Made by a program: the position numbers and the translations under genes. From contig NZ_JALGRP010000009.1 in NCBI RefSeq assembly GCF_022815605.1, forward strand, positions 1 through 64,000: a stretch of DNA of 64,000 nt, read 5' to 3'. Source of the stretch: Microbacterium sp. VKM Ac-2923 (lineage in GTDB: Bacteria; Actinomycetota; Actinomycetes; Actinomycetales; Microbacteriaceae). Shown one piece after another: positions 27,810 to 35,951 of the stretch (position 1 is its first letter; each line of letters starts with the position of its first letter). Below the pieces are notes generated by a model. It saw only the letters and a program-made list of their open reading frames with translations, did not search any database and was not told the origin of the DNA.

Positions 27810-28712
27810 TCACCGGCGTTCTCCTCGCCGGTCCACCATCGTGCACGTCGTGAGGAAGGAGATCAGTCTGGTCCCGTCGTCCGTGCGAAATACCTCGTCC
27901 AGCGCGACGTTGAACTCTTCCTGCCGCGCGTAAGGGATGTTGAGGGGCTCGAAGCCCGAATGGATGAGAGCGCCCGTCATCATGATCCTGGCGGTGCGTT
28001 TGTTCCCGTCGAAGTAGAACTGGGACCGGGTTGCCGAGGCGAAGTACACCAGGGCGCGCGCTCTCGGATCGCCGAGTGCGCCGAGCGCGGCGAGCAGGTT
28101 CGTGTAGTCCTCCCGGAGCTGCTCTCCGTTCGTCCCGGTCGGGTCACCGTCGACGGTCCCGCCGCTGGCAAGCGTGACGGAACCGCCGCCGTGCACGCTC
28201 CCCTCGCCACGGAAGGTGCCCGACTCGATCGCCTCGTGTCTGGCGATCGCACCGTGGATGCGGTCGCTCATCTCCTTGCTCAGCGAGAAGGAGTCGTCGC
28301 GCACCGCGCTGATCATCAGGTCCATGCCCTCACTCAGGGCGAGGATCTGCTCGGCCTCCTCGAGCTTCTTCCCCCCGACGGTCACACCATCCAGCAGGGT
28401 CTGCACCTGCGGCAGCGTGAAGGTGTTGCCTTCCAGGGCGGCCGCGTTCCAGACCAGTTCGGGCAACGATTTCTCGAGTCGGAAGAGCGACCGCTCCACC
28501 GCAGACGGCTCGATGAGTTCGAAGTCGACCGCACCAGGTCGCCACGTGATCCGGCCCGTGCCCTGCTCGCGGGTGGCGTCGCCGACGAACGGATCGCGGA
28601 TCGAGGCCTCCGCCCGGTGTCGGGCACGGTTCTGCTGCGCACGCGCGGCGAAGTCCGCCGAGGTCATGCCCCACTTCTTCAAAGACTGCTCCTCAGCGCT
28701 CTCTTCGCTCAT
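27810..28712 (-). CDS. Fic-domain protein with degenerate catalytic motif
   Basis: A 300-residue Fic-fold protein. The motif region reads QFYFDGNKRTAR (231-242), where the canonical motif is HxFx(D/E)GNxRxxR. The DGN, Arg and downstream Arg are kept, but the catalytic histidine position is Gln231. A segment NAAALEGNTFTLP (about 89-101) recalls the inhibitory-helix region before the Fic core. Without the histidine, classical AMP transfer should fail, so the protein may be inactive, regulatory or use different chemistry. The start lies 3 nt after the XRE gene stop, with GGAAGGGTGG upstream, so the two form an operon. Confidence 0.85.
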   Translation of the reverse strand: MSEESAEEQSLKKWGMTSADFAARAQQNRARHRAEASIRDPFVGDATREQGTGRITWRPGAVDFELIEPSAVERSLFRLEKSLPELVWNAAALEGNTFTLPQVQTLLDGVTVGGKKLEEAEQILALSEGMDLMISAVRDDSFSLSKEMSDRIHGAIARHEAIESGTFRGEGSVHGGGSVTLASGGTVDGDPTGTNGEQLREDYTNLLAALGALGDPRARALVYFASATRSQFYFDGNKRTARIMMTGALIHSGFEPLNIPYARQEEFNVALDEVFRTDDGTRLISFLTTCTMVDRRGERR

Positions 28713-28715
28713 CGT

Positions 28716-29492
28716 TCACCACCCTTCCGTGATCTCGGCAGCCAGATGGTCGTAGCCCAGCCCGTACAGGTCGATCGCCGCCTGGATCGGCGACACGATC
28801 TGCTGCTCCCAGACCGGCGGCATCATCATGTCGACCAGGTACGCCCGCATCGTGGGCGCAACCAGGACACCGGCCGGCTGGTACTCGTCGACCTCGCGCA
28901 TCGTCGCCGACAGCCGCTCGGCCACCGCGTCGGTATTCGTCGACCAGGCCACCACGGGACCGGGGTCCGGGGCGTGGCCGAGGTAGACGCGAGCAGCGGC
29001 AACTCCCGACAGCGCCCCACTCAGCGGACGCAGCGCACTGTTGGCCACTTCGATCGTCTGCTGCTGCGTGAGCCCCGGCTTCGGGGCGAAGAACCGGGCC
29101 CCCTTCCGGTGCTGCGCGGCCGAGTACCGGCCCGCCAATTCGAGTAATCGATTCCGGTCGGGGCCAGCGTGACGCTCGAGGCGAGCCATCCACTCATCGA
29201 TCCGACGGACTTCCTCAGGCGACGTCACCTCCCAGCCTTCGAGATCCTCCCGGGTCGGGGTGGCCGGGTCGGCGAGCACTCGCGCGGCCATGGCGGCCGC
29301 CGGGTCACTCGCGGGGACGAGCTGCACCTCGATGTCGTACCCGGCCGCCAGCGCGAGCTCGCGAAGCGTCTCGATCGTCGGGGAGGACACTCCATCGCGC
29401 ACCCGGCGCACGGTCATGCGAGAGAGCCCGGTCGCGCGCGCCGTCGCGGTCGGCGTACGTCCGAGGTGCTCGATCAAAGATGGAACATCCAT
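28716..29492 (-). CDS. XRE-family helix-turn-helix protein partnered with Fic gene
   Basis: A 258-residue protein with an N-terminal lambda-repressor-like helix-turn-helix (about 8-45: RTPTATARATGLSRMTVRRV, then SSPTIETLRELALAAG). The C-terminal region of about 200 residues is unassigned. The ATG at 29492 is preferred over an in-frame upstream ATG because a TACGCT -10 element sits exactly 6 nt before it. Two AACA-N4-TGTT operators overlap this promoter, suggesting autoregulation. With the downstream Fic gene it resembles a toxin-antitoxin or regulator-effector module; no target for the C-terminal domain is evident. Confidence 0.8.
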   Translation of the reverse strand: MDVPSLIEHLGRTPTATARATGLSRMTVRRVRDGVSSPTIETLRELALAAGYDIEVQLVPASDPAAAMAARVLADPATPTREDLEGWEVTSPEEVRRIDEWMARLERHAGPDRNRLLELAGRYSAAQHRKGARFFAPKPGLTQQQTIEVANSALRPLSGALSGVAAARVYLGHAPDPGPVVAWSTNTDAVAERLSATMREVDEYQPAGVLVAPTMRAYLVDMMMPPVWEQQIVSPIQAAIDLYGLGYDHLAAEITEGW

Positions 29493-29498
29493 GCGCCC

Positions 29499-29537
29499 AG
29501 CGTAACAAGCATGTTTCATACGGAACAACGATGTTCC
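29499..29537 (-). promoter_or_regulatory. XRE-Fic promoter with twin operators
   Basis: Two palindromes share AACA-N4-TGTT: AACAAGCATGTT at 29504-29515 and GGAACAACGATGTTCC at 29522-29537. They are 20 bp apart, about two helical turns, on the same DNA face. The first abuts the leftward -10 TACGCT (29504-29499). This suits cooperative binding by the XRE protein to its own promoter. Confidence 0.75.
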
Positions 29538-29745
29538 TCATCCGTCGGGTGACAAGGCCGTGCGACGCGATGGCCCTGTCCAAGGCCACGTGGCGCTCCC
29601 GCGGACGGGTGGCGGTCACCCCGCAGAGGTGCGGTACCGCACTCTCCGGCGGGCTCGGGCCCCTGGCTTCGCCTGGGCGCTCTACGGAATCGGGTTGAGG
29701 CGTGATCCGCAAAGCGAGTGGCAGGCCACGTTGTTCAGTGCACCG

Positions 29746-30924
29746 TCACGGCCCGACGTACTCGCCCCGCGGCCGCAGGCGCATCGCCGGCTGGGCGTAC
29801 TCCGCGGCGATGTGCGCGATCCAGCCCGCGAGGCGTCCCACGACGAAAATGGTGCTCGCGGCGTCATCGGGGAGCCGCGCCCCGGATGCCAGGGCGGCCA
29901 GCGCGAGATCCACGTTGGGCCGAGTGCGCGCACGGGCGGCGACGGTCTCGCTGAGCCGGGTCACGGCATCCATCGTCGCTTCGCCGTCGGGGAGTGCGGC
30001 GAGCAGCGGGAACAGCGCGGCGGCGCGATCGTCGACACCGGGGTACAGGGGGTGTCCGAAACCGGGGATGCCGGTGCCGTCCTGCACCGCGGCGGCCAGC
30101 GCGCTCTCGGGGTCGCGGCCGCGACGCACCTGCGTGAGCAGGCGCGAGGTGCGGATTGCAGCGGCGATGTGCAGGGGCGAGTCGGCGGCCCCCAGGGCTG
30201 CGCCGACCGCTGCGTATCCGTCGGCGCGGGCCGAAGCCGCGACCCGCGCGGCGAAGGTCGACACGGCCAGGTCGTGGTCGATGAGCAGGATGAGCGCCGC
30301 GTTGATCGCGCGGACGGTGGGGTCGTCGCCGACGCTCCAGGTGCCGGCGAGGGATCGCGCCACGTCGGCCTGCGCGTCCCCGCCGAGGGCGACGGGGAGC
30401 CCGGTGAGCAAGGTCCAGCCGATGCGGTGCAATGTCGGAGGGGCGGTGTCGTGCCGGAGCGGGTCGTCGGCGGCGAACCCGGTGAGTGCGGCACGCAGGC
30501 GATCCATGGCCCCCGCGTGGGGTGGGAGGGCCTCGATCATCGCGCGGGCGCTGCCGATCGCGGTGTCGGGGGTGTCGATCCGCTCCGCATCCCACAACCA
30601 CGCCACGATGTCGGCGAACGGCTCGTCGACGAGGTCGCGGGCGCGCCGGCCCCGGTACAGCAGTTCGCCGTCTTCGATATCGGCGATGTCGGTCTGCACG
30701 ACGCCCAGGGGCATACCGGTCGTGGGATGGGTCGGGGTTCCGATGGTCGTGCGTCGCCGCCCCGCCGCGAACGCCTCGAGCTCGAGCGCGTCGAAGGTCG
30801 AACCGCGGGCATCGCGTTCGCGGGTGACGAGCCCGCGCGAGACGTAGGCGTACAGGGTGGGGAGCTTCACCCCGAGGCGGGCGGCGGCCTGTGCGGCGGT
30901 GAGGCGAGGGAGGGGAGCGGTCAT
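29746..30924 (-). CDS. citrate synthase family protein with N-terminal MerR-like HTH
   Basis: A 392-residue protein. Residues 1-50 form a helix-turn-helix of excisionase/MerR type (LTAAQAAARLGVKLPTLYAYVSRGLV). The rest is a citrate synthase fold with DHDLAVSTFAARVAAS, SPLHIAAA and IPGFGHPLYPGVDDRA, and with PNVDLALAAL holding the C-terminal aspartate. The substrate-loop glycines (GxxHGGA) are not conserved, so activity may differ from ordinary citrate synthase. Such HTH-citrate synthase fusions occur next to a second citrate synthase gene, as here in divergent orientation with a 52-bp gap. It may form a heteromer with, or regulate, the neighbour; this is inference. Confidence 0.85.
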   Translation of the reverse strand: MTAPLPRLTAAQAAARLGVKLPTLYAYVSRGLVTRERDARGSTFDALELEAFAAGRRRTTIGTPTHPTTGMPLGVVQTDIADIEDGELLYRGRRARDLVDEPFADIVAWLWDAERIDTPDTAIGSARAMIEALPPHAGAMDRLRAALTGFAADDPLRHDTAPPTLHRIGWTLLTGLPVALGGDAQADVARSLAGTWSVGDDPTVRAINAALILLIDHDLAVSTFAARVAASARADGYAAVGAALGAADSPLHIAAAIRTSRLLTQVRRGRDPESALAAAVQDGTGIPGFGHPLYPGVDDRAAALFPLLAALPDGEATMDAVTRLSETVAARARTRPNVDLALAALASGARLPDDAASTIFVVGRLAGWIAHIAAEYAQPAMRLRPRGEYVGP

Positions 30925-30976
30925 GATGATCCGATCAACGTTGACGCTGGGTTCGTCATGTTCGCACACTGGGCGC

Positions 30977-32182
30977 ATGAGCGACCTGATCGACGTGCCC
31001 CGGGGTTTGAACGGTGTCGTCGCCGCCCAGACCACCATCGGCGACGTGAACGGAGAGGCCGGATACTTCCACTACCGTGGGCACTCCGCCGTCGACCTGG
31101 CCCGGGAGCGTTCCTTCGAGGACGTCTGGCACCTGCTCGTCGTCGGCGAGCTTCCCGACGCTGCTCGCCGCGCCGCGTTCGCGGACCGCATCTCCGCGGC
31201 CCAGGCCGATCCTCGGATGCCGGATCTCATCACCGCCGTCGCGGCACGCACCGACCAGCCGCTCGCGGCCCTTCGCGCGGTGTGGACGCTCGCGGCATCC
31301 GTCCGCCGTTCGCCGGCGCTCTACGACCTCGACGATGCTGCGCGGCTCGACGAGGCGATCCGGTTCGCGTCGATCGTGCCGCTGGCCTTGGCGCCCGGCG
31401 GCGCCTCGCCCGGCGGCGCCTCAGCGGGTAAAGCCTCGCCCGGCGGCGCTTCGGCGGGCAGCGCCTCGCCCGGCCGAGCCTCGGCGGGCGCCGTATCGCC
31501 CGGCGGCGCTTCGACACCGAGTGTCTCGACGGACGCGGGGGTGGTCGCCGACTACCTCGAACGCGTCACGGGGGTGGCTCCCGACGACGCGAAGGTGCGC
31601 GCGCTGTCGGCGTACCTGATCGCCGCGATGGATCACGGCTTCAACGCCTCGACGTTCACGGCCCGCGTCATCGCCTCGACCGGGGCCGACATGGCATCCT
31701 GTCTCACCGGCGCGCTCGGCGCCCTGTCGGGTCCGCTGCACGGGGGAGCCCCGGCGCGGGCGCTCGACAGCCTCGACCGCGCCGGCGACGACCCGGGACG
31801 CTGGATCGCCACGGAGCTCGCGGCCGGGCGGCGACTGATGGGATTCGGGCACGCGGTCTATCGCACGTCCGACCCGCGGTCGGAACTGTTGCGCGAGGTC
31901 GCCCGCGGTCTGGGCGGCGACCGCGTCGCACAGGCACTCGTGTTCCAGGAGGAGGCCGAGCGGCAGCTCGCGGCCCGGCATCCCGAGCGGCCGCTCCACG
32001 CGAACGTCGAGTTCTACGCCGCGGTCGTGATGGAGCAGTGCGGTATCCCGCGGGCGATGTTCACGCCTACCTTCGCTCTCGCCCGCACGATCGGCTGGAC
32101 GGCGCACGTGCTCGAGCAGGCGCGCGACCCGAAGATCATCCGGCCCTCGGCGCGCTACGTGGGGCTCGCGTTCGGGGGGTGA
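30977..32182 (+). CDS. citrate synthase with in-frame repeat insertion
   Basis: A 401-residue citrate-synthase-family enzyme, which would condense acetyl-CoA (or propionyl-CoA) with oxaloacetate. Family marks are DHGFNASTFTARVIAS, GPLHGGAPARAL (first catalytic His) and MGFGHAVYRTSDPR (second His). The usual catalytic Asp of NVDFY is Glu here (NVEFYAAVVM). Residues about 140-179 are eight 5-residue units of (P/A)G-x-A/V-S encoded by 15-bp repeats; without them the protein would be about 361 residues, normal for short citrate synthases. The start is an ATG 52 bp from the divergent HTH-citrate synthase gene. Confidence 0.88.
   Translation: MSDLIDVPRGLNGVVAAQTTIGDVNGEAGYFHYRGHSAVDLARERSFEDVWHLLVVGELPDAARRAAFADRISAAQADPRMPDLITAVAARTDQPLAALRAVWTLAASVRRSPALYDLDDAARLDEAIRFASIVPLALAPGGASPGGASAGKASPGGASAGSASPGRASAGAVSPGGASTPSVSTDAGVVADYLERVTGVAPDDAKVRALSAYLIAAMDHGFNASTFTARVIASTGADMASCLTGALGALSGPLHGGAPARALDSLDRAGDDPGRWIATELAAGRRLMGFGHAVYRTSDPRSELLREVARGLGGDRVAQALVFQEEAERQLAARHPERPLHANVEFYAAVVMEQCGIPRAMFTPTFALARTIGWTAHVLEQARDPKIIRPSARYVGLAFGG
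31394..31513 (+). repeat. eight 15-bp tandem repeats inside the citrate synthase gene
   Basis: Eight units of 15 bp, based on CCCGGCGGCGCCTCG and variants, run in frame and encode PGGAS, AGKAS, AGSAS, PGRAS and AGAVS pentads. They interrupt the large domain of citrate synthase at a point where relatives have a short loop. Because each unit is a multiple of 3, copy-number change would not break the frame. Confidence 0.9.
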
Positions 32183-32247
32183 ACCGCACGTATGAGTTCA
32201 CCGACCCGGTCTGCCAGCCGATCGCGCGGCGGGCCCGGCGGCCCGCC

Positions 32248-35199
32248 CTATTCGAGCACCACCGTCCACGACACCGCGCGGGGCCACAGCGCATAGCGCG
32301 GCAGCACGTCGGGACCGCACGCGCGCGACCCCAACCCGTGCTGAGCGGCATCGAGGTACAGCCACAGACCGCGCGACGGCGGCAGTTCGTGGGCGTGAGC
32401 GACACCGGTCCGCTCCTGCGCCGTGTGGCGGTCGAGCTGGAAGCCCGGCAGGCCGGTCGACCCCGAGGCGACGGCGCGCAGGTGCAGCGGCCCGAGGTCG
32501 AGCGCGCGCAGACCCGGCCGGTGCCCCGTCTCCTGCGGGCGACCGTACGCGACGCCGAGGTCGTCGACGGCGGCGTCGAAGCGCCCCACGTACGCCGCCT
32601 CGGCGCTGTCGGCGTAGGACTCGGCGGGACCCGTGCCGAACCAGTGCGCCCGCTCGTCGGCGAGGGCGGCGGGCAGCCCGAAGCGCGCGCCGACGCGGGG
32701 CCAGGTGCAGTCCCAGGGGCCGAACGGGCGGATGTCGGTGTGCAGCCGCAGGCCGTCGTCGTCGAGGCGCCAGGCGAACGTCGTCTCGATGCCCTGCGCG
32801 CTGTGGGCGGCCATCGACCTCAGGCGCTGCACCAGGCCGTCGTCGGTGCGCTCGACCGACAGCACCCGGTGCTGCAGGCGGTCGAGACCGCGTTCGAGCC
32901 ACCGCACCGCCGACGCCGGGGTGCTTTCGTCGCCGCGGCCGTGGGTGAGCGCCGGGTCGGCGGTCTCGTAGGATCCCTGCCCGTCGAGCTGGTCGTTCTC
33001 GGTCGGCGCGCGCCAGAGTTCGGGCAGCGGGCCCGACATCTCCAGGTCGCGCCAGCGCACCAGTCCGCCGCGCCGATCGAACACGGCGTCGCCGAGGGCG
33101 TCGCCGTGCCACCTACCGGTGGCCGCGCGAGCCGGGCGCGGGGCGGCGGCGTGCAGCTGCGTCTGGCCGCGCGAGACGACGTGCCCCGCCGGGGCCCACG
33201 CGGAGGCCTCGCGCAGCACGACCTCCAGGGTCGCCCAGCGCTCCGTCGTGGCATCCGGGATCTCGGGCAGGTCGACGACGCCCTCGGCGCCCGGAGCGAG
33301 CGACGGGAGGTCGAGCGCACCCGAGGCCACCCGGATGCCGTCATCCTCCGCGCGCCAGCGCAACTCGAGGAGATCCGTGCCGAGGGTGTGCTGTCGGTTC
33401 CGCACCCGCCACGAACGCCCGCCGAGATGTGCGAGGGTCACGGGGGCCCACACCGCGGCGAGCTCGCCGAGACCGGGCGAGGGCGTGCCATCGGAGAGCA
33501 CGAGGCCGTCCATCAGGTAGACGCCGTCGTGCACCGGCTCGCCGAAGTCGCCGCCGTAGGCGAAGAACTCGGTGCCGTCGGGGGTGCGGGTGCGGATGCC
33601 GTGATCGCGCCATTCCCACACGAAGCCGCCGTGCAGGCGCGGGTACCGCTCGACGAGTGCCTCGTAGTCGGCGAGGGAGCCGGGGCCGTTGCCCATGGCG
33701 TGCGCGAACTCGCACAGCACGAAGGGCTTCGCGCGCTGGCGGGCGCCCTCGGCGGGACCGATCTCGTGCACCGGCATCGTCTGGTCGCCGCAGACCGAGG
33801 CGATCTCCTCCATCGTCGGGTACATGCGCGAGTACACGTCGGTGTACGCCCCGCCGTAGTCGCCCTCGTAGTGGATCGGGCGGGAGTCGTCGCGCTCGCG
33901 GATCCACCCGGCCATCTCGGCGAGATTGCGACCCGTGCCCGACTCGTTGCCGAGCGACCACATCACCACGCTCGCGTGGTTCTTGTCGCGCTCGACCGTG
34001 CGGCGCACGCGGTCGAGGCACGCCGCGCGCCAGGCGGGGTCGTCGGCGGGGTTGCCCGTCCACTCGACGTCCCAGAAGCCGTGCGTCTCGAGGTCGCACT
34101 CGAGCACGACCCAGAAGCCCAGCTCGTCGGCCAGCTCGAGCACGCGGGGGTGCGGGGGCTGGTGCGCCGTGCGGATCGCGGTGATGTTGTGCCGGCGCAT
34201 CAGCTCGAGCTCGCCGCGCACGTAGTCCTCGTCGAAGACGCGGCCGCGGTCGGGATCCGTCTCGTGGCGATTGACGCCGCGGAAGATCAGGGGGCGCCCG
34301 TCGGCGAGCAGACGGTCGCCGATGATCTCGATGCGGCGGAAACCGACGCGCACGCGCACGGTCTCGGCATCCGTCGACACCTCGACGTCGTACAGGCGCG
34401 GCGTCTCGGCCGTCCAGGCCTCGACCGCGTCGATCGACAGCGGAGTCACCGCGCCGGCCTCGGCCCAGGTCGCCTCGATTCCGAGCTCGGGCACCCGCAC
34501 GGTCACGGGCCAGCCGCCGCGGGGACGTACGTCGAGCGTTCCCGCGCCGGTCGCCGGGTCGCGGTCGCCGCGCGCGAAGACGTCGTCGAGGCCGTTCGCG
34601 GGACGCCCCTGCAGCGAGACGCTGCGGAAGATGCCCGGAAGCCACCACTGGTCCTGGTCTTCGAGGTAGCTCGCGGCCGACCACTGGTGCACGCGCACGG
34701 CGAGCACGTTCTCGCCGTCGACGAGGTGGTCGGTGACGTCGAACTCGGTCATCAGACGGCTGCCGGTGAACCAGCCGATCTCGGTTCCGTTCAGCCACAC
34801 CGTCGCGAGCGATTCGACGCCCTCGAACCGCAGCAGCGTGCGCCCGTCCGCGCAGAACGACGGATGCCACTCGAAGACGCGTCGATGATCGCCGGTGGGG
34901 TTGGCGTCGGGCACGTGCGGCGGATCGAGGGGGAACGGGTAGCGGATGTTCGTGTACGTCGGGTGTCCGTGGCCGTGCAGCCCCCAGTGCGAGGGCACGG
35001 GGATGCGGTCCCATGCGGAGACGTCGGCCTCGACGGCCGCGAACGGCGGCGGGCCGTCGAGGTCGTCGCCCGGATCGGCGTCGTGCAGGAGGAAGGCCCA
35101 GTCGCCGTCGAGGCTCTGGACCGGTGCGTCGGAGCGCAACCAGGCGCGCGGGGGCAGGCGGGTGTCGGATCCGGGGGTGGGATCGCCGAGGTGGGTCAT
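32248..35199 (-). CDS. beta-galactosidase, glycoside hydrolase family 2
   Basis: A 983-residue GH2 enzyme of LacZ size and layout: jelly-roll N-domain, Ig-like domains, barrel and large C-terminal sandwich. Catalytic residues are Glu419 in WSLGNESGTG (acid/base) and Glu497 in VLCEFAHAMGNG (nucleophile). RGVNRHETDPDRGR and ITAIRTAHQPPHP are further LacZ signatures. There is no signal peptide, so it acts on imported galactosides. The ATG overlaps the nagB stop (ATGA), which makes it the last gene of the leftward operon. In this setting it may remove terminal galactose from complex N-glycans. Confidence 0.95.
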   Translation of the reverse strand: MTHLGDPTPGSDTRLPPRAWLRSDAPVQSLDGDWAFLLHDADPGDDLDGPPPFAAVEADVSAWDRIPVPSHWGLHGHGHPTYTNIRYPFPLDPPHVPDANPTGDHRRVFEWHPSFCADGRTLLRFEGVESLATVWLNGTEIGWFTGSRLMTEFDVTDHLVDGENVLAVRVHQWSAASYLEDQDQWWLPGIFRSVSLQGRPANGLDDVFARGDRDPATGAGTLDVRPRGGWPVTVRVPELGIEATWAEAGAVTPLSIDAVEAWTAETPRLYDVEVSTDAETVRVRVGFRRIEIIGDRLLADGRPLIFRGVNRHETDPDRGRVFDEDYVRGELELMRRHNITAIRTAHQPPHPRVLELADELGFWVVLECDLETHGFWDVEWTGNPADDPAWRAACLDRVRRTVERDKNHASVVMWSLGNESGTGRNLAEMAGWIRERDDSRPIHYEGDYGGAYTDVYSRMYPTMEEIASVCGDQTMPVHEIGPAEGARQRAKPFVLCEFAHAMGNGPGSLADYEALVERYPRLHGGFVWEWRDHGIRTRTPDGTEFFAYGGDFGEPVHDGVYLMDGLVLSDGTPSPGLGELAAVWAPVTLAHLGGRSWRVRNRQHTLGTDLLELRWRAEDDGIRVASGALDLPSLAPGAEGVVDLPEIPDATTERWATLEVVLREASAWAPAGHVVSRGQTQLHAAAPRPARAATGRWHGDALGDAVFDRRGGLVRWRDLEMSGPLPELWRAPTENDQLDGQGSYETADPALTHGRGDESTPASAVRWLERGLDRLQHRVLSVERTDDGLVQRLRSMAAHSAQGIETTFAWRLDDDGLRLHTDIRPFGPWDCTWPRVGARFGLPAALADERAHWFGTGPAESYADSAEAAYVGRFDAAVDDLGVAYGRPQETGHRPGLRALDLGPLHLRAVASGSTGLPGFQLDRHTAQERTGVAHAHELPPSRGLWLYLDAAQHGLGSRACGPDVLPRYALWPRAVSWTVVLE

Positions 35200-35951
35200 C
35201 GGTGCTCTCGGAGGGCGTCGGGATCGGCCACGACGGTGACGTCGGGATGCCGTTGCAGGAAGGAAGCGGGGTTGTCGGGGGTGATGGGCCCGGTGAGGGC
35301 GGCGCGCAGAGCGGCGGCCTTCGCCGCACCGGATGCCACCAGCACGATACGCCGCGCCGAGAGGATCGTCGCGACCCCCTGCGTCATCGCGTGCGTCGGC
35401 ACGCGGGAGAGGTCGCCGTCGAAGTGCTCGGCGTTGGCGCGGCGCGTGCTCTCGTCGAGTTCGACGACACGGGTGCGGGTCTCGGCATCCGATCCGGGTT
35501 CGTTGAAGCCGATGTGCCCGTTGCGACCGATCCCGACGATCTGCACGTCCACCCCGCCCTCGGCGGCGATGGCCCGCTCGTACGCCGCGCCGTCGGCACC
35601 GGTGGAACCGCGCGGCACGCGCACGTTCTCGGCCGGGATGCCGAGGGGCCGGGCGATCACCGAGCGAACGTAGGCCGCGTACGAGCGGGGGTCGGAGGCG
35701 TCGAGCCCGACGTACTCGTCGAGGGCGAACAGGCGCAGGCCCTCGGTGGCGAGTCCCTCGGCGCGGCGACGGATGAGTGCCGCGTAGAGCGCGAGAGGGG
35801 AGGAACCGGTCGCGACGCCGAGGACTCCGTCGGGGGCGATCATCGCCACGACGTCCGCCGCCACGTCGCCGATGGCGTCGGCGTCGACCATGACGACCCG
35901 CGTCCAGGGCGAGATCGGCGCGAGAGGGGCGTGGAGCGTGGTTTCGGTCAC
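35196..35951 (-). CDS. nagB: glucosamine-6-phosphate deaminase
   Basis: A 251-residue NagB, converting glucosamine 6-phosphate to fructose 6-phosphate and ammonia. Marks are GVLGVATGSSPLALYAAL, the FALDEYVGL segment with the catalytic Asp, and VGIGRNGHIGFNEPGS. The GTG start overlaps the permease stop (GTGA). No N-acetylglucosamine-6-phosphate deacetylase gene accompanies it, so nagA must be elsewhere. Its place in the operon shows that the imported sugar contains or yields amino sugar. Confidence 0.95.
   Translation of the reverse strand: MTETTLHAPLAPISPWTRVVMVDADAIGDVAADVVAMIAPDGVLGVATGSSPLALYAALIRRRAEGLATEGLRLFALDEYVGLDASDPRSYAAYVRSVIARPLGIPAENVRVPRGSTGADGAAYERAIAAEGGVDVQIVGIGRNGHIGFNEPGSDAETRTRVVELDESTRRANAEHFDGDLSRVPTHAMTQGVATILSARRIVLVASGAAKAAALRAALTGPITPDNPASFLQRHPDVTVVADPDALREHR

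Noticed and set aside
29629..29642. A perfect 14-bp palindrome GTGCGGTACCGCAC as an operator
   Set aside because: It stands alone between the XRE promoter and a convergent gene end with no promoter nearby; it could equally be part of a terminator or chance.
31394..31513. The repeat array as a frameshift or assembly error that destroys citrate synthase
   Set aside because: The array is exactly eight 15-bp units and the citrate synthase frame continues on both sides, so the gene is intact.
32038..35673. A 1211-codon open frame on the plus strand across the GH2 gene
   Set aside because: Opposite-strand shadow of LacZ-type coding sequence, with low-complexity Arg/Ala/Val composition and no recognisable domain.
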